Of a DNA stretch of 22,973 nucleotides, positions 8,801-15,365 are shown one piece after another. The stretch covers positions 1 to 22,973 of the IMG/VR virus record IMGVR_UViG_3300025085_000199; one strand, given 5' to 3'. The translations under genes and the position numbers were made by a program. This stretch comes from a virus. Positions within the stretch are counted from its first letter, which is position 1, and every line of letters begins with the position of its first letter. The notes beneath the pieces were generated by a model, which saw only the letters and a program-made list of their open reading frames with translations, did no database searches and had not been told where the DNA came from.

Positions 8801-10406
8801 CTGAAATTGTGTGAGATTCATTTATATTAATTGTTTCTTCAGGATAAGTAAAATTAGATGTAGAACCATTAAAATCCCCTGCTTTATTAAACTTACCGCT
8901 TGCGTTGTATGTTACATTAGAAGCTGTTCCATCAAAGTTTCCTGTTACATCATCTGCATTGTCTTCAAATTTATATATTGCTACTGCATCTAAATCTTCT
9001 GTAACTTTTCCTATTGTTGCTTCGTTATCATCGGTTTTCCAAACCCAAGCAACATGATCTGCGTTATTTACATTTATATTATTCCAGTCGCCAATACTAA
9101 ATCCATTATCATTAAAAGAAGATACACCATCAAGACGAATAGTTGGGTTTTCAGCATGTGTTGTATCACTATAAACTGTCCAGCCTGCGCCTCTTACTAT
9201 ATCCCATAATTGATGATGATCAGAATAACTTCTGGGTTTAGTCCATATTAATCCAGGTTTAAACCCTGTGTTTATATCTAATGAGGTACCATTCCCTGTA
9301 TAAGTTTCTATATTAAAGCTACTTTCAAGTGTTGGTGCTTCTGTGTCAGGATCTGCTGCAAATGCCATATAGATATATGTGCCACCTGTAGCATTAAATC
9401 CAGCACTTGAACTTGGAATATCATCAAAAGAAAAACCATTAGACAAAAACTTAACATCTATATCTCCATTTGTTACTGTTGATTCTGCATCTGCTGAATT
9501 TGCTCTTAATATTGTATTTCTGTAATCTATTGGATTTCTTTTGTTGTCTAATATATACCAATCATAATTTGCAGCATCAGTTCTTTTAATCATTAAATAT
9601 GCAGGTTCAAATCCTGTTTCTACAATTAAATTACCTCCTGTACCTGTATATGAATCAAACTTTGAAAAATTTTCAACATTTTTAAAAGCATACATTATAT
9701 AAGTATCGCCTTGAAGATTCCACGGACCTAAAGTAACTTTACTTGCGTCTGGCGCAGTTCCATTCCAAACATTACTATTGCTTCCTTTTGCACCTGTTGT
9801 TTGAAGCTGTAGATAATCATTACCGCTTGTAAATGAATTATGCCAAACCCACCAAGCCTGTTCAACAGCAGTAATTCTTTTCATTATAATAAAATCAGGA
9901 GTAGAATCTAATCCGTGAGTTGTGGTAGAACCACCTGTTGAAGTATTAGGAACAGTAAATTTAGTAATACAAAAACCTGCATCGCTATTAAGTTGATGAG
10001 TTACACTTGACACACCTCCTGTTCCTGTTCCTGATGTTGTAGTTCCCTCGTTTGCTTTCCAACACCAAGCTACATAAGTTTTACCGCTATTATTAACAAG
10101 ATTATCAGAACCAATACTAAAACCAGTTGAATCAAATGAAGTTATAACTGTTGATTTTGTATCTTGTGCATTTTGAGCATTACTGAATAACTGTGAATTT
10201 GTTCCTCTTGTTGAATCTGATAGCATGTGCCACTCTCCTGCAGAAACTCTATCTTTTGCCCAAATAAAATCTGGTTTAAAACCAACTTCAATAGTTTGAG
10301 AAGAACCGTTACCAGTCCAAGTAACTACCTTAAAGTTTTCACTTGGAGTTATACCACCTGCTCCTGCTGTAGCGCCTGCACCAATTAATCTTTTATTTAA
10401 ACCCAT
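5895..10406 (-). CDS. Giant modular tail-fibre/adhesin protein with LamG and glycine-rich tip
   Basis: A 1503-residue protein, 13 nt upstream of its shorter paralogue. Module order with rough residue starts: A (22), B (142), C (249), A' (364), LamG (472-664, AIYKFEDN...HTISGWVYL), B' (695), C' (799), then an extra A'' (904), B'' (1020) and C'' (1122). A modules read YTGNG...GFKPDLIWTKPR and end VAWxWK. B modules read GFSIVKYxGTG...HGLS. C modules read GSYTGNGSTQSITGLGF and end TYIYMAF. I believe these belong to a domain family common in marine phage fibres (DUF7483-like). Residues about 1222-1462 are glycine-rich with runs such as GGGGGG and finish GSGVVILRL, as in glycine-rich tip domains. 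The paralogue lacks this tip. Likely the main receptor-binding fibre; the glycan target is unknown. Confidence 0.85.
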   Translation of the reverse strand: MGLNKRLIGAGATAGAGGITPSENFKVVTWTGNGSSQTIEVGFKPDFIWAKDRVSAGEWHMLSDSTRGTNSQLFSNAQNAQDTKSTVITSFDSTGFSIGSDNLVNNSGKTYVAWCWKANEGTTTSGTGTGGVSSVTHQLNSDAGFCITKFTVPNTSTGGSTTTHGLDSTPDFIIMKRITAVEQAWWVWHNSFTSGNDYLQLQTTGAKGSNSNVWNGTAPDASKVTLGPWNLQGDTYIMYAFKNVENFSKFDSYTGTGGNLIVETGFEPAYLMIKRTDAANYDWYILDNKRNPIDYRNTILRANSADAESTVTNGDIDVKFLSNGFSFDDIPSSSAGFNATGGTYIYMAFAADPDTEAPTLESSFNIETYTGNGTSLDINTGFKPGLIWTKPRSYSDHHQLWDIVRGAGWTVYSDTTHAENPTIRLDGVSSFNDNGFSIGDWNNINVNNADHVAWVWKTDDNEATIGKVTEDLDAVAIYKFEDNADDVTGNFDGTASNVTYNASGKFNKAGDFNGSTSNFTYPEETININESHTISGWVYLDTLQDEDMLFYNHDTNVRLRGNYSVKYRRNLVNTAYDINSSTTLSASTWYHIVITFDTTNGMALYINGSLEGTNSYTGNASNHSSDYGLMYRADNGGQRTDGRMDQVRIYDKALTASNVATLYAETAAQNNSLSLGMTYVAGTQSIVSANANAGFSIVKYEGTGSATTVPHGLSAAPNMILVKNLSNTHSGNAHWAVYHTSVGATKVIYLNRDNAEGTSSAFWNDTAPSSTSFSIGTDNDVNVNNEDFIAYCFHDVTGYQKFGSYSGNGSTQSITGLGFKPDFVMLKRSSGTGNWNIYDSRRGQPMLRANTDNSEFSGLRLSFESDGFKLEDNDADRNASGSTYIYWAIAKNIPINTTLADSFKILTYTGTGANQKVEGLGFRPDLVWIKSRSTTNTHQLHDAARGIGQTLKSSDIAAEVNESQYFTGVGDGYLQFGTNAGNYNNTGTNYVAWAWKAGNTWQSNIDGTIPSITNTNTANGLSIVKYTGTGSTGTYGHGLSSSPNLIITKRLDASEGWLVWFSSLPASNYMYLNSSGTGGTDANAYKTIGSTTNQIGSDGTVNTSGGEYISYVFHSVSGYSKFSSYTGNGSTQSITGLGFKPDFVMTKGRTSADNWFIFDSVRGDSVTVNANLNAAEYADTGVTSFDSDGFTLGSGAGENRNGDTYVYMAFKMNPTPLPLTGNMSFLVIAGGGSGGNRHGGGGGAGGFRTSYGNTSGGGASAESDITLSAGTYTITIGAGGAGTTYNTTAGNNGAVSSIAASGLTTISSTGGGGGGIYHQPTGAHIDGSDGGSGGGGGSASSKGVGTANQGYNGGDGGGQNAPDYGGAGGGGASAIGNNGSGSGGGNGGAGLAVEITGSSVAYAGGGGGSSFTNHSARGTGGNGGGGDGAGNLNTGGSGTANTGGGGGGTTYDGGYSGAGGSGVVILRLLTSEYSGTTTGSPTVTTDGNHTIIKYTGSGTYVHS
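6000..6745 (-). repeat. Glycine-codon-rich low-complexity segment encoding the fibre tip
   Basis: The plus strand shows dense CCACCACCA/CCTCCACC tracts, which on the coding strand are runs of GGT/GGA glycine codons. They encode about 240 residues of the 1503-aa fibre with multiple G4-G7 clusters. Long frames here in other registers are artefacts of this composition. By analogy with the S16 phage gp38 adhesin, such segments may form polyglycine-II-type helix bundles that display variable loops. That analogy is inference. Confidence 0.8.
6990..7039 (-). repeat. Copy 2 of the fibre repeat encoding SYTGNGSTQSITGLGF
   Basis: Start of module C'' in the 1503-aa fibre; the peptide is the same as in copies 1 and 3 with scattered third-base changes. 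It is a candidate site for recombination between the two fibre genes, or for assembly collapse. Confidence 0.7.
7950..8000 (-). repeat. Copy 3 of the fibre repeat encoding SYSGNGSTQSITGLGF
   Basis: Start of module C' in the 1503-aa fibre, about 960 nt from copy 2, which is the length of one A-B-C block (about 320 residues). The spacing supports expansion by whole A-B-C blocks. Confidence 0.7.
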
Positions 10407-10409
10407 TTA

Positions 10410-10889
10410 TTAAATGTTTGGGAAATCGTATGTTATAACACCTGCTTTAGTTGTAATTTCATTTATTTCCGATTCAACTGTATCTGATAATTCTCTTAAA
10501 GCCACTCTTGCATCTACAACATCTGCAGGTACATCTGCTCCATTATCTGCTTCTCTTATTATATACCAATCTGTTTTTGCAAGTTCGCCACCTATTCTAT
10601 GTTTAAAGTTGTTTATTGATTGCTCTTTTAATTCGCTTAATGACTTTTCCCAAGTTTTATTAGACTTGTCTTTTCTAAAACAAGTAGCTTGTGTATCCCA
10701 ATATATTTCACCTAAATCGTGTATTCTTTCATCATAACTATCATCTATGATTACATCAAAAAGACCATTGTCTTTCATATCTTGGTTAGACCATCCTTTT
10801 ACGTTTAAATGTAAACCTGTTGATGACCTAAATGAATTTGGCACTGATTGATAAAAAGTTATTACACCTGCGTTATTTACTGCTTTCAT
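10410..10889 (-). CDS. Putative tail-fibre assembly chaperone-like protein
   Basis: A 159-residue protein sitting 3 nt before the 1503-aa fibre gene. The C-terminal half reads ELAKTDWYIIREADNGADVP followed by VALRELSD and a Pro-containing end. This resembles the 'LaxTDWxxxRxxExGxxvPxxxxxyR' pattern of phage tail-fibre assembly (TAC-type) proteins. The N-terminal half (VITFYQSVPNSF, YWDTQATCFRKDKS) also has the flavour of that family. Such proteins help trimerise and fold distal fibres. Adjacency to two giant fibres fits this. The overall match is from memory of the pattern, so the role is moderately supported; a small structural fibre protein is the alternative. Confidence 0.55.
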   Translation of the reverse strand: MKAVNNAGVITFYQSVPNSFRSSTGLHLNVKGWSNQDMKDNGLFDVIIDDSYDERIHDLGEIYWDTQATCFRKDKSNKTWEKSLSELKEQSINNFKHRIGGELAKTDWYIIREADNGADVPADVVDARVALRELSDTVESEINEITTKAGVITYDFPNI

Positions 10890-10891
10890 AA

Positions 10892-11662
10892 TTATGCTAC
10901 TTTATTTATTGTTGCGAATTGCTCTGTGTTTCCATTTGTAGAAACTATACTTATTAAATTTTCTCCACTTCCATCATACGTTGAAGCATTTGTAAGTTCT
11001 TTTACACTTGTTGGTAAAGTTAAAGTGTAATTACCACTAATAACTAAATTGATTTGCATACCAGTCGAAACATTAGCAAAAGTTAATGTTGTATCAGCTC
11101 CTAATGTTTTAGTAAATGTTGTAGCAGTTGCCCAATCTACTGAAGTTCCACTTAATGCTGCTGCAGTAGTAAACTCTGCACCTAATTTGGCATAAGTAAC
11201 TCCATTATCTTTTATTCTTAAAGCATCTGCATTTGTTTCTATTGTAGAATCATCAACACTAACTGTTAAAGTCACATCACCACTCGAACCACCCCCTGTT
11301 AGGCCATCACCTGCAACGACACTTGTAATATCACCTGCAGATAAAGTTTGCCAAGAAAAACTACCATCACCATCACTTATAAGATATTGTCCTGATGTTC
11401 CATTTCCACTTACATTTAATCTTTGTGCATCTACTGCATTATCTGCAATCATTGCTGAACTTATCTCACCAGTTGATGATGTTCCGATCATAGTTCCTTT
11501 TGCAGTAGATACAATCACACCAGTGTTTGTTAATGTTAAACCAAGAGCATTACCCGCACCATCTGTTAATGCTTGTGCTGAACTATCAATCACACCATTA
11601 TCACCCACTTTAAGTAGCGATGTATAAGTATCTTTTATTTTATTACCTGTTAAACTTGCCAT
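10892..11662 (-). CDS. Tail-fibre-like structural protein
   Basis: A 256-residue protein, rich in Thr, Ser, Gly and Ala, low in Cys, without signal peptide. The N-terminus MASLTGNKIKDTYTSLLKVG and the segment SGNGTSGQYLISDGDGSFSW (about residues 85-104) are typical of the shaft and attachment regions of marine phage fibre proteins. The stretch DGLTGGGSSGDVTLTVSVDD also fits beta-helical shaft repeats. The C-terminal part (TLTFANVSTGMQINLVISGN) looks like a small beta domain. It ends 2 nt before the assembly-chaperone-like gene, so the two are probably co-expressed. It is likely a short fibre or a connector between baseplate and the large adhesins. Confidence 0.75.
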   Translation of the reverse strand: MASLTGNKIKDTYTSLLKVGDNGVIDSSAQALTDGAGNALGLTLTNTGVIVSTAKGTMIGTSSTGEISSAMIADNAVDAQRLNVSGNGTSGQYLISDGDGSFSWQTLSAGDITSVVAGDGLTGGGSSGDVTLTVSVDDSTIETNADALRIKDNGVTYAKLGAEFTTAAALSGTSVDWATATTFTKTLGADTTLTFANVSTGMQINLVISGNYTLTLPTSVKELTNASTYDGSGENLISIVSTNGNTEQFATINKVA

Positions 11663-11672
11663 AATTTATTTT

Positions 11673-11804
11673 TTATAATGATTCCCAATTTTTATTTACG
11701 TTTTGCCATTGTTGTTGATTCTTATTCCAATATTGTCTTACCTTTTGAATAGCAATAGAAACCTTGTTGCCCATTTTCGCTAAATTTAACCCAAGTCCTA
11801 ACAT
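11673..11804 (-). CDS. Small unknown protein, 43 aa
   Basis: A short frame filling exactly the gap between the 90-residue gene (its stop is 1 nt away) and the fibre-like gene (10 nt on). It starts MLGLGLNLAKMGNKVSIAIQ and ends in an Asn/Gln/Trp-rich basic helix (WNKNQQQWQNVNKNWESL). The N-terminal third is hydrophobic and the rest polar. The function is unknown. Support comes from position and tight spacing only. Confidence 0.5.
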   Translation of the reverse strand: MLGLGLNLAKMGNKVSIAIQKVRQYWNKNQQQWQNVNKNWESL

Positions 11805-11805
11805 A

Positions 11806-12078
11806 CTACTCTATGTAAGAAATTACTTTACCTGATGCACAACTTATCGTATGGAATGATCCATATATAATAATACCTGCTGATAATTCTAAACTTGTTA
11901 TTGATGTATCACCACCAGTTGCTGCATTTGTACAAGTTATTGTTGAATCTTCCATTGCTTGAATAGCATTGTATTTTTCACCAACTGTACTTGTTCCACT
12001 TGAAGCAATGACTCTTAAACCAAATTCTCCAAATGCTGCTTTTTGATAATTTCCTGTATTATATAAATCGTTTGACAT
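11806..12078 (-). CDS. Small structural-type protein, 90 aa
   Basis: A 90-residue protein, probably all-beta: KAAFGEFGLRVIASSGTSTV, then STITCTNAATGGDTSITSLE, then GIIIYGSFHTISCASGKVIS. Thr/Ser/Gly-rich composition and the GxIIYG...SGKVxxY ending recall small virion proteins found near fibre genes in marine phages. Two Cys residues could pair but the environment is cytoplasmic or virion. No family is named with confidence. It lies between the lysis block and the fibre genes, and a minor virion or fibre-base protein is the best guess. Confidence 0.6.
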   Translation of the reverse strand: MSNDLYNTGNYQKAAFGEFGLRVIASSGTSTVGEKYNAIQAMEDSTITCTNAATGGDTSITSLELSAGIIIYGSFHTISCASGKVISYIE

Positions 12079-12115
12079 AACTAAATAATTTACTACAAAA
12101 ATAACAAATTAATAA

Positions 12116-12247
12116 TTAATGTTTTCGACCTTGACCTATGTATTTTTTTTTGTAACCATTTTGGCCTCTTGAAGCATTTTTACTATGCCTTCCTGGTCTT
12201 TTCTTTTTTGGCTTTTCAATATAAGAAACAAAAACTTTTTGTGCCAT
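12116..12247 (-). CDS. Tiny basic protein with RPGRHSK motif, 43 aa
   Basis: A short frame from an ATG at 12245-12247, which overlaps the end of the preceding holin-like gene. The protein is strongly basic: MAQKVFVSYIEKPKKKRPGR, then HSKNASRGQN and a Lys/Arg-rich end YKKKYIGQGRKH. The KKRPGRHxKxxx(K/R)...K.Y.GQGR pattern recurs, as I recall, in small proteins beside lysis and fibre genes of marine phages. It could bind nucleic acid, but no function is established. Conserved appearance and position make it likely to be real. Confidence 0.65.
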   Translation of the reverse strand: MAQKVFVSYIEKPKKKRPGRHSKNASRGQNGYKKKYIGQGRKH

Positions 12248-12621
12248 TAGTTTGCTTTATTATTAAACTTTTCAAAAGTCCTCATTCCACCAAGACCAAG
12301 CATTCCAATTAAAACAGTCATTAAGTGTTCCATTTGCAGGGCAGGGGGTGCTGATTCAACCCCAACATACCATACAAGTAAATCTCTTAATACAAAATTA
12401 TATGCAAGTGCAAAACCACAAACCCAACCAATAAAAGGGCGCCATCCAGCCACAAAAATTGTTCTGTGTTTTGCTTCTTGTTCGTTAATCTGTGCTTGTA
12501 ATTCAATTAACTTTTGTGGATCAATCTCTTTCCCCTTTATAAGTTCTCTTATTTCAAGCCCAAGCCCACCAATGTCGTTTTTATCTGAAAAACCTAATAA
12601 TCTTTTTAATAATTTAAGCAT
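12247..12621 (-). CDS. Holin-like membrane protein (GTA-type 3TM holin family)
   Basis: A 124-residue protein with a cytoplasmic helical N-terminus (residues 1-55, ending NEQEAKHRTIF) followed by AGWRPFIGWVCGFALAYNFV (about 58-77). A second hydrophobic stretch runs from about 78 to 88, and a third is HLMTVLIGMLGLGGMRTFEK (99-118). The 'GWRPFIGW' and 'GMLGLGGMRTFEK' signatures match the holin family described for gene-transfer-agent release (three transmembrane segments). It would permeabilise the inner membrane and time lysis. The gene overlaps the peptidase/endolysin gene by 8 nt, a typical lysis cassette arrangement although here the enzyme comes first. Confidence 0.8.
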   Translation of the reverse strand: MLKLLKRLLGFSDKNDIGGLGLEIRELIKGKEIDPQKLIELQAQINEQEAKHRTIFVAGWRPFIGWVCGFALAYNFVLRDLLVWYVGVESAPPALQMEHLMTVLIGMLGLGGMRTFEKFNNKAN

Positions 12622-13114
12622 CTTGAATTTTATCTAAATTAAATGAGTGATATGTAGAATATCCTTTTCCCTCTTTTCTTTTTGCTTGATACACTAATTT
12701 TCGGTTATTACCCTTTACATAAGAAACATGAATCCAAGCAGGGTTGTTATCATCTCCTAACTCCCAAATAAGTTTATCAAAATCTAATTCGTTTTTAATT
12801 ATATAAAATAATTCACAATTAGAAACACCTGTTGCATCTAAATCAATTGCACACCCATCTATATGTTGTGATGTTGTTGCAGCACCTGAAATAGCATTAT
12901 TTAATTTCTCTGACCTAAAAAAGCTATTTACAATGATTGGTTCACCTACTTTTTCTCTTAAAGGTTCAAATAGTTCTTTAGCTAAAATTTTCATATTTGC
13001 TAATTGTTCATCGTTAGGTGTGTTTTTAATTTTTAATTTTTTAGCAGTTGCAGAACCAAATGCTTCTTTCCAAGATATATTTGTACTAAAGTTTTCTTTT
13101 TTAGATTTTGCCAT
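12614..13114 (-). CDS. Endolysin-type M15 peptidase
   Basis: I choose the ATG at 13112-13114 (MAKSKKENFS), 4 nt after the stop of the tail-completion gene; a longer frame to 13207 would overlap that gene heavily. This gives 166 residues. The fold signature of the M15 (VanY/L-Ala-D-Glu endopeptidase-like) zinc peptidases is present. SFFRSEKLNNAISGA (64-78) carries the conserved Arg. SQHIDGCAIDLD (82-93) has His84 and Asp91 as zinc ligands. WIHVSY (127-132) has His129 as the third ligand. It would cleave peptidoglycan cross-links at the end of infection. No signal peptide is present, so it needs the adjacent holin for export. M15 enzymes can also be virion-borne, but the pairing with a holin favours lysis. 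Confidence 0.88.
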   Translation of the reverse strand: MAKSKKENFSTNISWKEAFGSATAKKLKIKNTPNDEQLANMKILAKELFEPLREKVGEPIIVNSFFRSEKLNNAISGAATTSQHIDGCAIDLDATGVSNCELFYIIKNELDFDKLIWELGDDNNPAWIHVSYVKGNNRKLVYQAKRKEGKGYSTYHSFNLDKIQDA

Positions 13115-13118
13115 AATT

Positions 13119-13556
13119 TTAATTTTGTTGAACTCTGTTTGCAATGTCAATGATTGCTCTGTAATAAGTTTTTTCATCATCATTTTCTTCACTATAAGCA
13201 ACCCCATTTATGTTACTTGTGAATACATTAAAATTGTTTGATGTTAGGTCAAAGTAATCTGTCGTAGATGTCTTAACTAACTCTAAAATAGATTCTACGA
13301 TGTCATTCACTTGTAATTCTCCACCATCATCAGAAAAGAAAGCAGTAACGACCTCAATTCTTGTAATACATTCTACTATAAAATCACTTTGATTTTGATT
13401 TGTTTGTGCAGTATCTGCTGAATAAACAATTATATAAGGTTCGCTTTGAGTAGATGGAACACGATTATATACAGGTACATTTGCACCACCATAACTTACA
13501 TTCCCATTTAAAAGTGTAAATATCTTTTGTCTTATAAATCGTATTGGTTCTTTCAT
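13119..13556 (-). CDS. Tail completion protein (DUF3168-like, HK97 gp17 type)
   Basis: A 145-residue protein. The N-terminus (KEPIRFIRQKIFTLLNG, then VPVYNRVPSTQSEPYIIVYS) and the following strand-rich core match the family of tail terminator/completion proteins found after the gp10-like gene in HK97-type head-tail modules. QSDFIVECITRIEVVTAF and VNDIVESILELV are part of this core. It would cap the tail tube and join it to the head connector. Its start overlaps the upstream gp10-like gene by 4 nt. Normally the major tail protein gene would follow; here an endolysin does. Confidence 0.75.
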   Translation of the reverse strand: MKEPIRFIRQKIFTLLNGNVSYGGANVPVYNRVPSTQSEPYIIVYSADTAQTNQNQSDFIVECITRIEVVTAFFSDDGGELQVNDIVESILELVKTSTTDYFDLTSNNFNVFTSNINGVAYSEENDDEKTYYRAIIDIANRVQQN

Positions 13557-13900
13557 CTTAAACTTCTTTTAATTGCATTGTTTAAATCTAACATTAACCT
13601 TTTTAAGCCTGTGTTTATTTTACCAAAGAAATAAGGTTGTGCTTTTTGAAATCTTGTACCAAATTCAAGAAACCCTGAATATGGTGCTTTAGATTCTATT
13701 GATTTGTCTTTTGCATTATAAACAACATTGTTTCTTAAATTACCTGTATCAACTGGAATAGGTGGCAATTTTATATCTCTTGATATTAATAATCCATTTT
13801 TATCTATTATCATATCAACACCTTTTGCACCAAGAGCATCTAACTTGTCAAACATTTTATTGACTTTACGAAGATCAGATTTATTAACTCTTATTTCCAT
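13553..13900 (-). CDS. HK97 gp10-like head-tail joining protein
   Basis: A 115-residue protein showing the recognisable gp10-family core PVDTGNLRNNVVY (about residues 49-61) followed by YSGFLEFGTRFQKAQPYFFG (74-93). This is the 'vDTGrLrnSi...ya.yvEfGT....qPfm' pattern. The N-terminal helix (LRKVNKMFDKLDALG) is also typical. The protein belongs to the head-tail interface set and indicates a long-tailed (siphovirus or myovirus) morphology. It starts on the last base of the head-closure gene's stop (position 13900), so translation is probably coupled. Confidence 0.88.
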   Translation of the reverse strand: MEIRVNKSDLRKVNKMFDKLDALGAKGVDMIIDKNGLLISRDIKLPPIPVDTGNLRNNVVYNAKDKSIESKAPYSGFLEFGTRFQKAQPYFFGKINTGLKRLMLDLNNAIKRSLR

Positions 13901-14226
13901 TACTCCCTCTTTGTTGCCGTTATCGTTGTATAATACTTGTAATTACTATCAAACATATTATTTATTTGGAACTGTCCGCTTTCATTTTCTATTTCTAACA
14001 AATCTGTTGTGTTTATATCATCAGCAGTTTTTTTCCTAACAGTAAGTTCAATTACAAGGTTTCGATCTCTTTTACCATTTTTTGTGGCAATATCACCACC
14101 AGTATAATTAACCATTGCCCAAATTGTTGTTTGTGTTGCAAGGGTAGATGAAAAACCACCAAACCCATCAGCAGATTTAGATTGTCTTTTTATTAAAACC
14201 CTTGTGTCTAATTTTCCTGAATTCAT
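13900..14226 (-). CDS. Head closure protein (SPP1 gp16 / HK97 head-tail adaptor type)
   Basis: A 108-residue protein, small and beta-rich: GKLDTRVLIKRQSKSADGFG at the N-terminus, then TIWAMVNYTGGDI. Later come ELTVRKKTADDINTTDLLEI and YKYYTTITATKRE at the C-terminus. This is the classic layout of head-tail adaptors ('rv.i.....t.DgfGg....w.....waki....g.E'). It closes the portal channel after packaging. The gene shares one base with both neighbours (14226 and 13900), a strongly coupled operon. Confidence 0.85.
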   Translation of the reverse strand: MNSGKLDTRVLIKRQSKSADGFGGFSSTLATQTTIWAMVNYTGGDIATKNGKRDRNLVIELTVRKKTADDINTTDLLEIENESGQFQINNMFDSNYKYYTTITATKRE

Positions 14227-14771
14227 TATATAAACATTGTTTTATATGAATTTAATATATCTTTTACACTTGTAGGTAAATCTGTTACAGTTTGACCAAT
14301 AACAAAATCTGCTCTATTATCATACAAAGTAGAAACAAGTTGTAGGTTAGCTTGTATTAAAAAGCTATCATTCATACCTGCCGTTGTGTAACTCACTATG
14401 ACTTCTTTTGATGGTAAACTATTAAGTTCAATGATTGTATCATCAAGCCCATACTCCGTAAATGCAGTTGTTGCAGTTCCCTCAACAGTTATTGATTGAA
14501 TTGATGCTATGGGCGAAAATGGTAAAACAAACCTTTCATCAACACTCGCTAAATACAATTTCCTTGTTTTAGCCGCTATGTCTTTCGTAATGTAGTTTTC
14601 AATTATAATCCTTGCCTGTGTTATCATTTGACCTATTAGAGTATCATCAGCAGTTGTATCAACCCTTAAATATGATTTAGCGGTTGCCGTATTGATTATT
14701 TCTGATCCTGTCGTAGCAGTAATTTTAATTTGTGTATGAAAACGATTTAAAGGATTGCTATAATATGTCAT
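14226..14771 (-). CDS. Head-tail connector protein (HK97 gp6 / gp15 type)
   Basis: A 181-residue protein. The core AKSYLRVDTTADDTLIGQMI then TQARIIIENYITKDIAAKTR is the helical start of the gp6-like connector family ('k.hLRvd...dD.lI..li.aAr..iE.yt.r'). It is followed by the family's usual beta segment (PFSPIASIQSITV) and C-terminal helices (ANLQLVSTLYDNRAD). It forms the ring just below the portal. Its ATG overlaps the stop of the small upstream frame (TAATG). In canonical modules it directly follows the capsid gene; here about 1.35 kb of other genes intervene. Confidence 0.88.
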   Translation of the reverse strand: MTYYSNPLNRFHTQIKITATTGSEIINTATAKSYLRVDTTADDTLIGQMITQARIIIENYITKDIAAKTRKLYLASVDERFVLPFSPIASIQSITVEGTATTAFTEYGLDDTIIELNSLPSKEVIVSYTTAGMNDSFLIQANLQLVSTLYDNRADFVIGQTVTDLPTSVKDILNSYKTMFI

Positions 14772-14884
14772 TACTTATTTTTTTTAATTTTTTTCTTGTA
14801 TGCTTGTTTTAGTTCCTTTGTTTCTTTTGTCTTTTTAGCATCTCTTTCTATGATACCAAAAAACTCTAATATATCTTCTAACAT
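14771..14884 (-). CDS. Small lysine-rich protein or leader peptide, 37 aa
   Basis: A short frame starting MLEDILEFFGIIERDAKKTK and ending in a Lys-rich helix (KQAYKKKIKKNK). It begins 18 nt after the terminator-like hairpin at 14902-14943 and its stop overlaps the connector start as TAATG. The tight coupling suggests it is translated and may mainly serve to start translation of the connector operon. No family is recognised. The TATTTTTG sequence at 14901-14908 just upstream fits the Bacteroidota -7 pattern TAnnTTTG, though no -33 partner is clear. Confidence 0.5.
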   Translation of the reverse strand: MLEDILEFFGIIERDAKKTKETKELKQAYKKKIKKNK

Positions 14885-14901
14885 AATTTATTATTTAAAA
14901 C

Positions 14902-14943
14902 AAAAATACAAAAAAAATGCACCATAAAGTTTACAGTGCATTT
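14902..14943 (-). terminator. Strong hairpin terminator downstream of the endonuclease gene
   Basis: The arms are 14915-14922 and 14936-14943 (AAATGCAC/GTGCATTT, perfect). Pairing continues inwards with two G-U and three A-U pairs to leave a 3-nt loop, about 13 bp in total. On the minus strand it is followed directly by a run of T (14907-14914). It sits 48 nt past the endonuclease stop, so it would end that transcript before the connector genes. No comparable T-run follows on the plus strand. Confidence 0.8.
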
Positions 14944-14991
14944 GATTGAATTAGAATAAAGAAAGAAAAACTATTTAAGACAAACAATGTC

Positions 14992-15354
14992 TTATTTAAA
15001 ATCAAAGTTATTAAAATATTTTGAATTATCATTTTTCATATTTAATCTTATACACAATCTTTTGCCATTATTTTTAAATATAAAAAAGCCTTTATATAAT
15101 TTCACATATATTGCAAAAAAGTCAACATCATTTAAAGAATATTTTTTATTCCAATTAACTGAAACTGTATGCCTGTTTTTAGCCTCACTTTGCCATGAAG
15201 ATTTTACTTGTATTTTATATAATCCATTTGGTGTGTCTACTATGCAGTCATAAGGTGATGAATCTAATAATGGGAAAGAAACAATAATATTATGTTTTAA
15301 ACATTCTGTACCAAATAAATATTCAGCATAACAACCTCGTATATTATTATCCAC
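14992..15354 (-). CDS. PD-(D/E)XK endonuclease, probably a free-standing homing or intron-type enzyme
   Basis: A 120-residue protein starting at a GTG (15352-15354). The PD-(D/E)XK nuclease core is visible: helix with E11 (RGCYAEYLFGTECLKHN), then SSPYDCIVDT with D36, then KIQVKSSW with Q49 and K51, giving a D...QxK active site. NDVDFFAIYVKLYKGFFIF is the family's later strand pair. This matches the PD-(D/E)XK endonucleases annotated as group I intron endonucleases and archaeal resolvase relatives. It is a lone gene between two terminators, inside an otherwise continuous head operon, which suggests an acquired mobile nuclease. A Holliday-junction resolvase role is the alternative. Confidence 0.75.
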   Translation of the reverse strand: MDNNIRGCYAEYLFGTECLKHNIIVSFPLLDSSPYDCIVDTPNGLYKIQVKSSWQSEAKNRHTVSVNWNKKYSLNDVDFFAIYVKLYKGFFIFKNNGKRLCIRLNMKNDNSKYFNNFDFK

Positions 15355-15365
15355 AAAAATAAAGT

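Noticed and set aside
2594-10406. Diversity-generating retroelement acting on the fibre genes
   Set aside because: No reverse transcriptase and no template repeat with adenine-specific variation are visible in the window; the repeats look like ordinary domain duplication.
13115-13207. Extended N-terminus of the M15 peptidase starting at 13207
   Set aside because: It would overlap the tail completion gene by almost 90 nt and adds low-complexity sequence; the ATG at 13114 is 4 nt after that gene's stop and gives a normal family start.
14902-14943. Attachment site or inverted repeat of a mobile element
   Set aside because: The symmetry is fully explained as a terminator hairpin followed by a T-run on the transcribed strand; no partner copy or flanking duplication was found.
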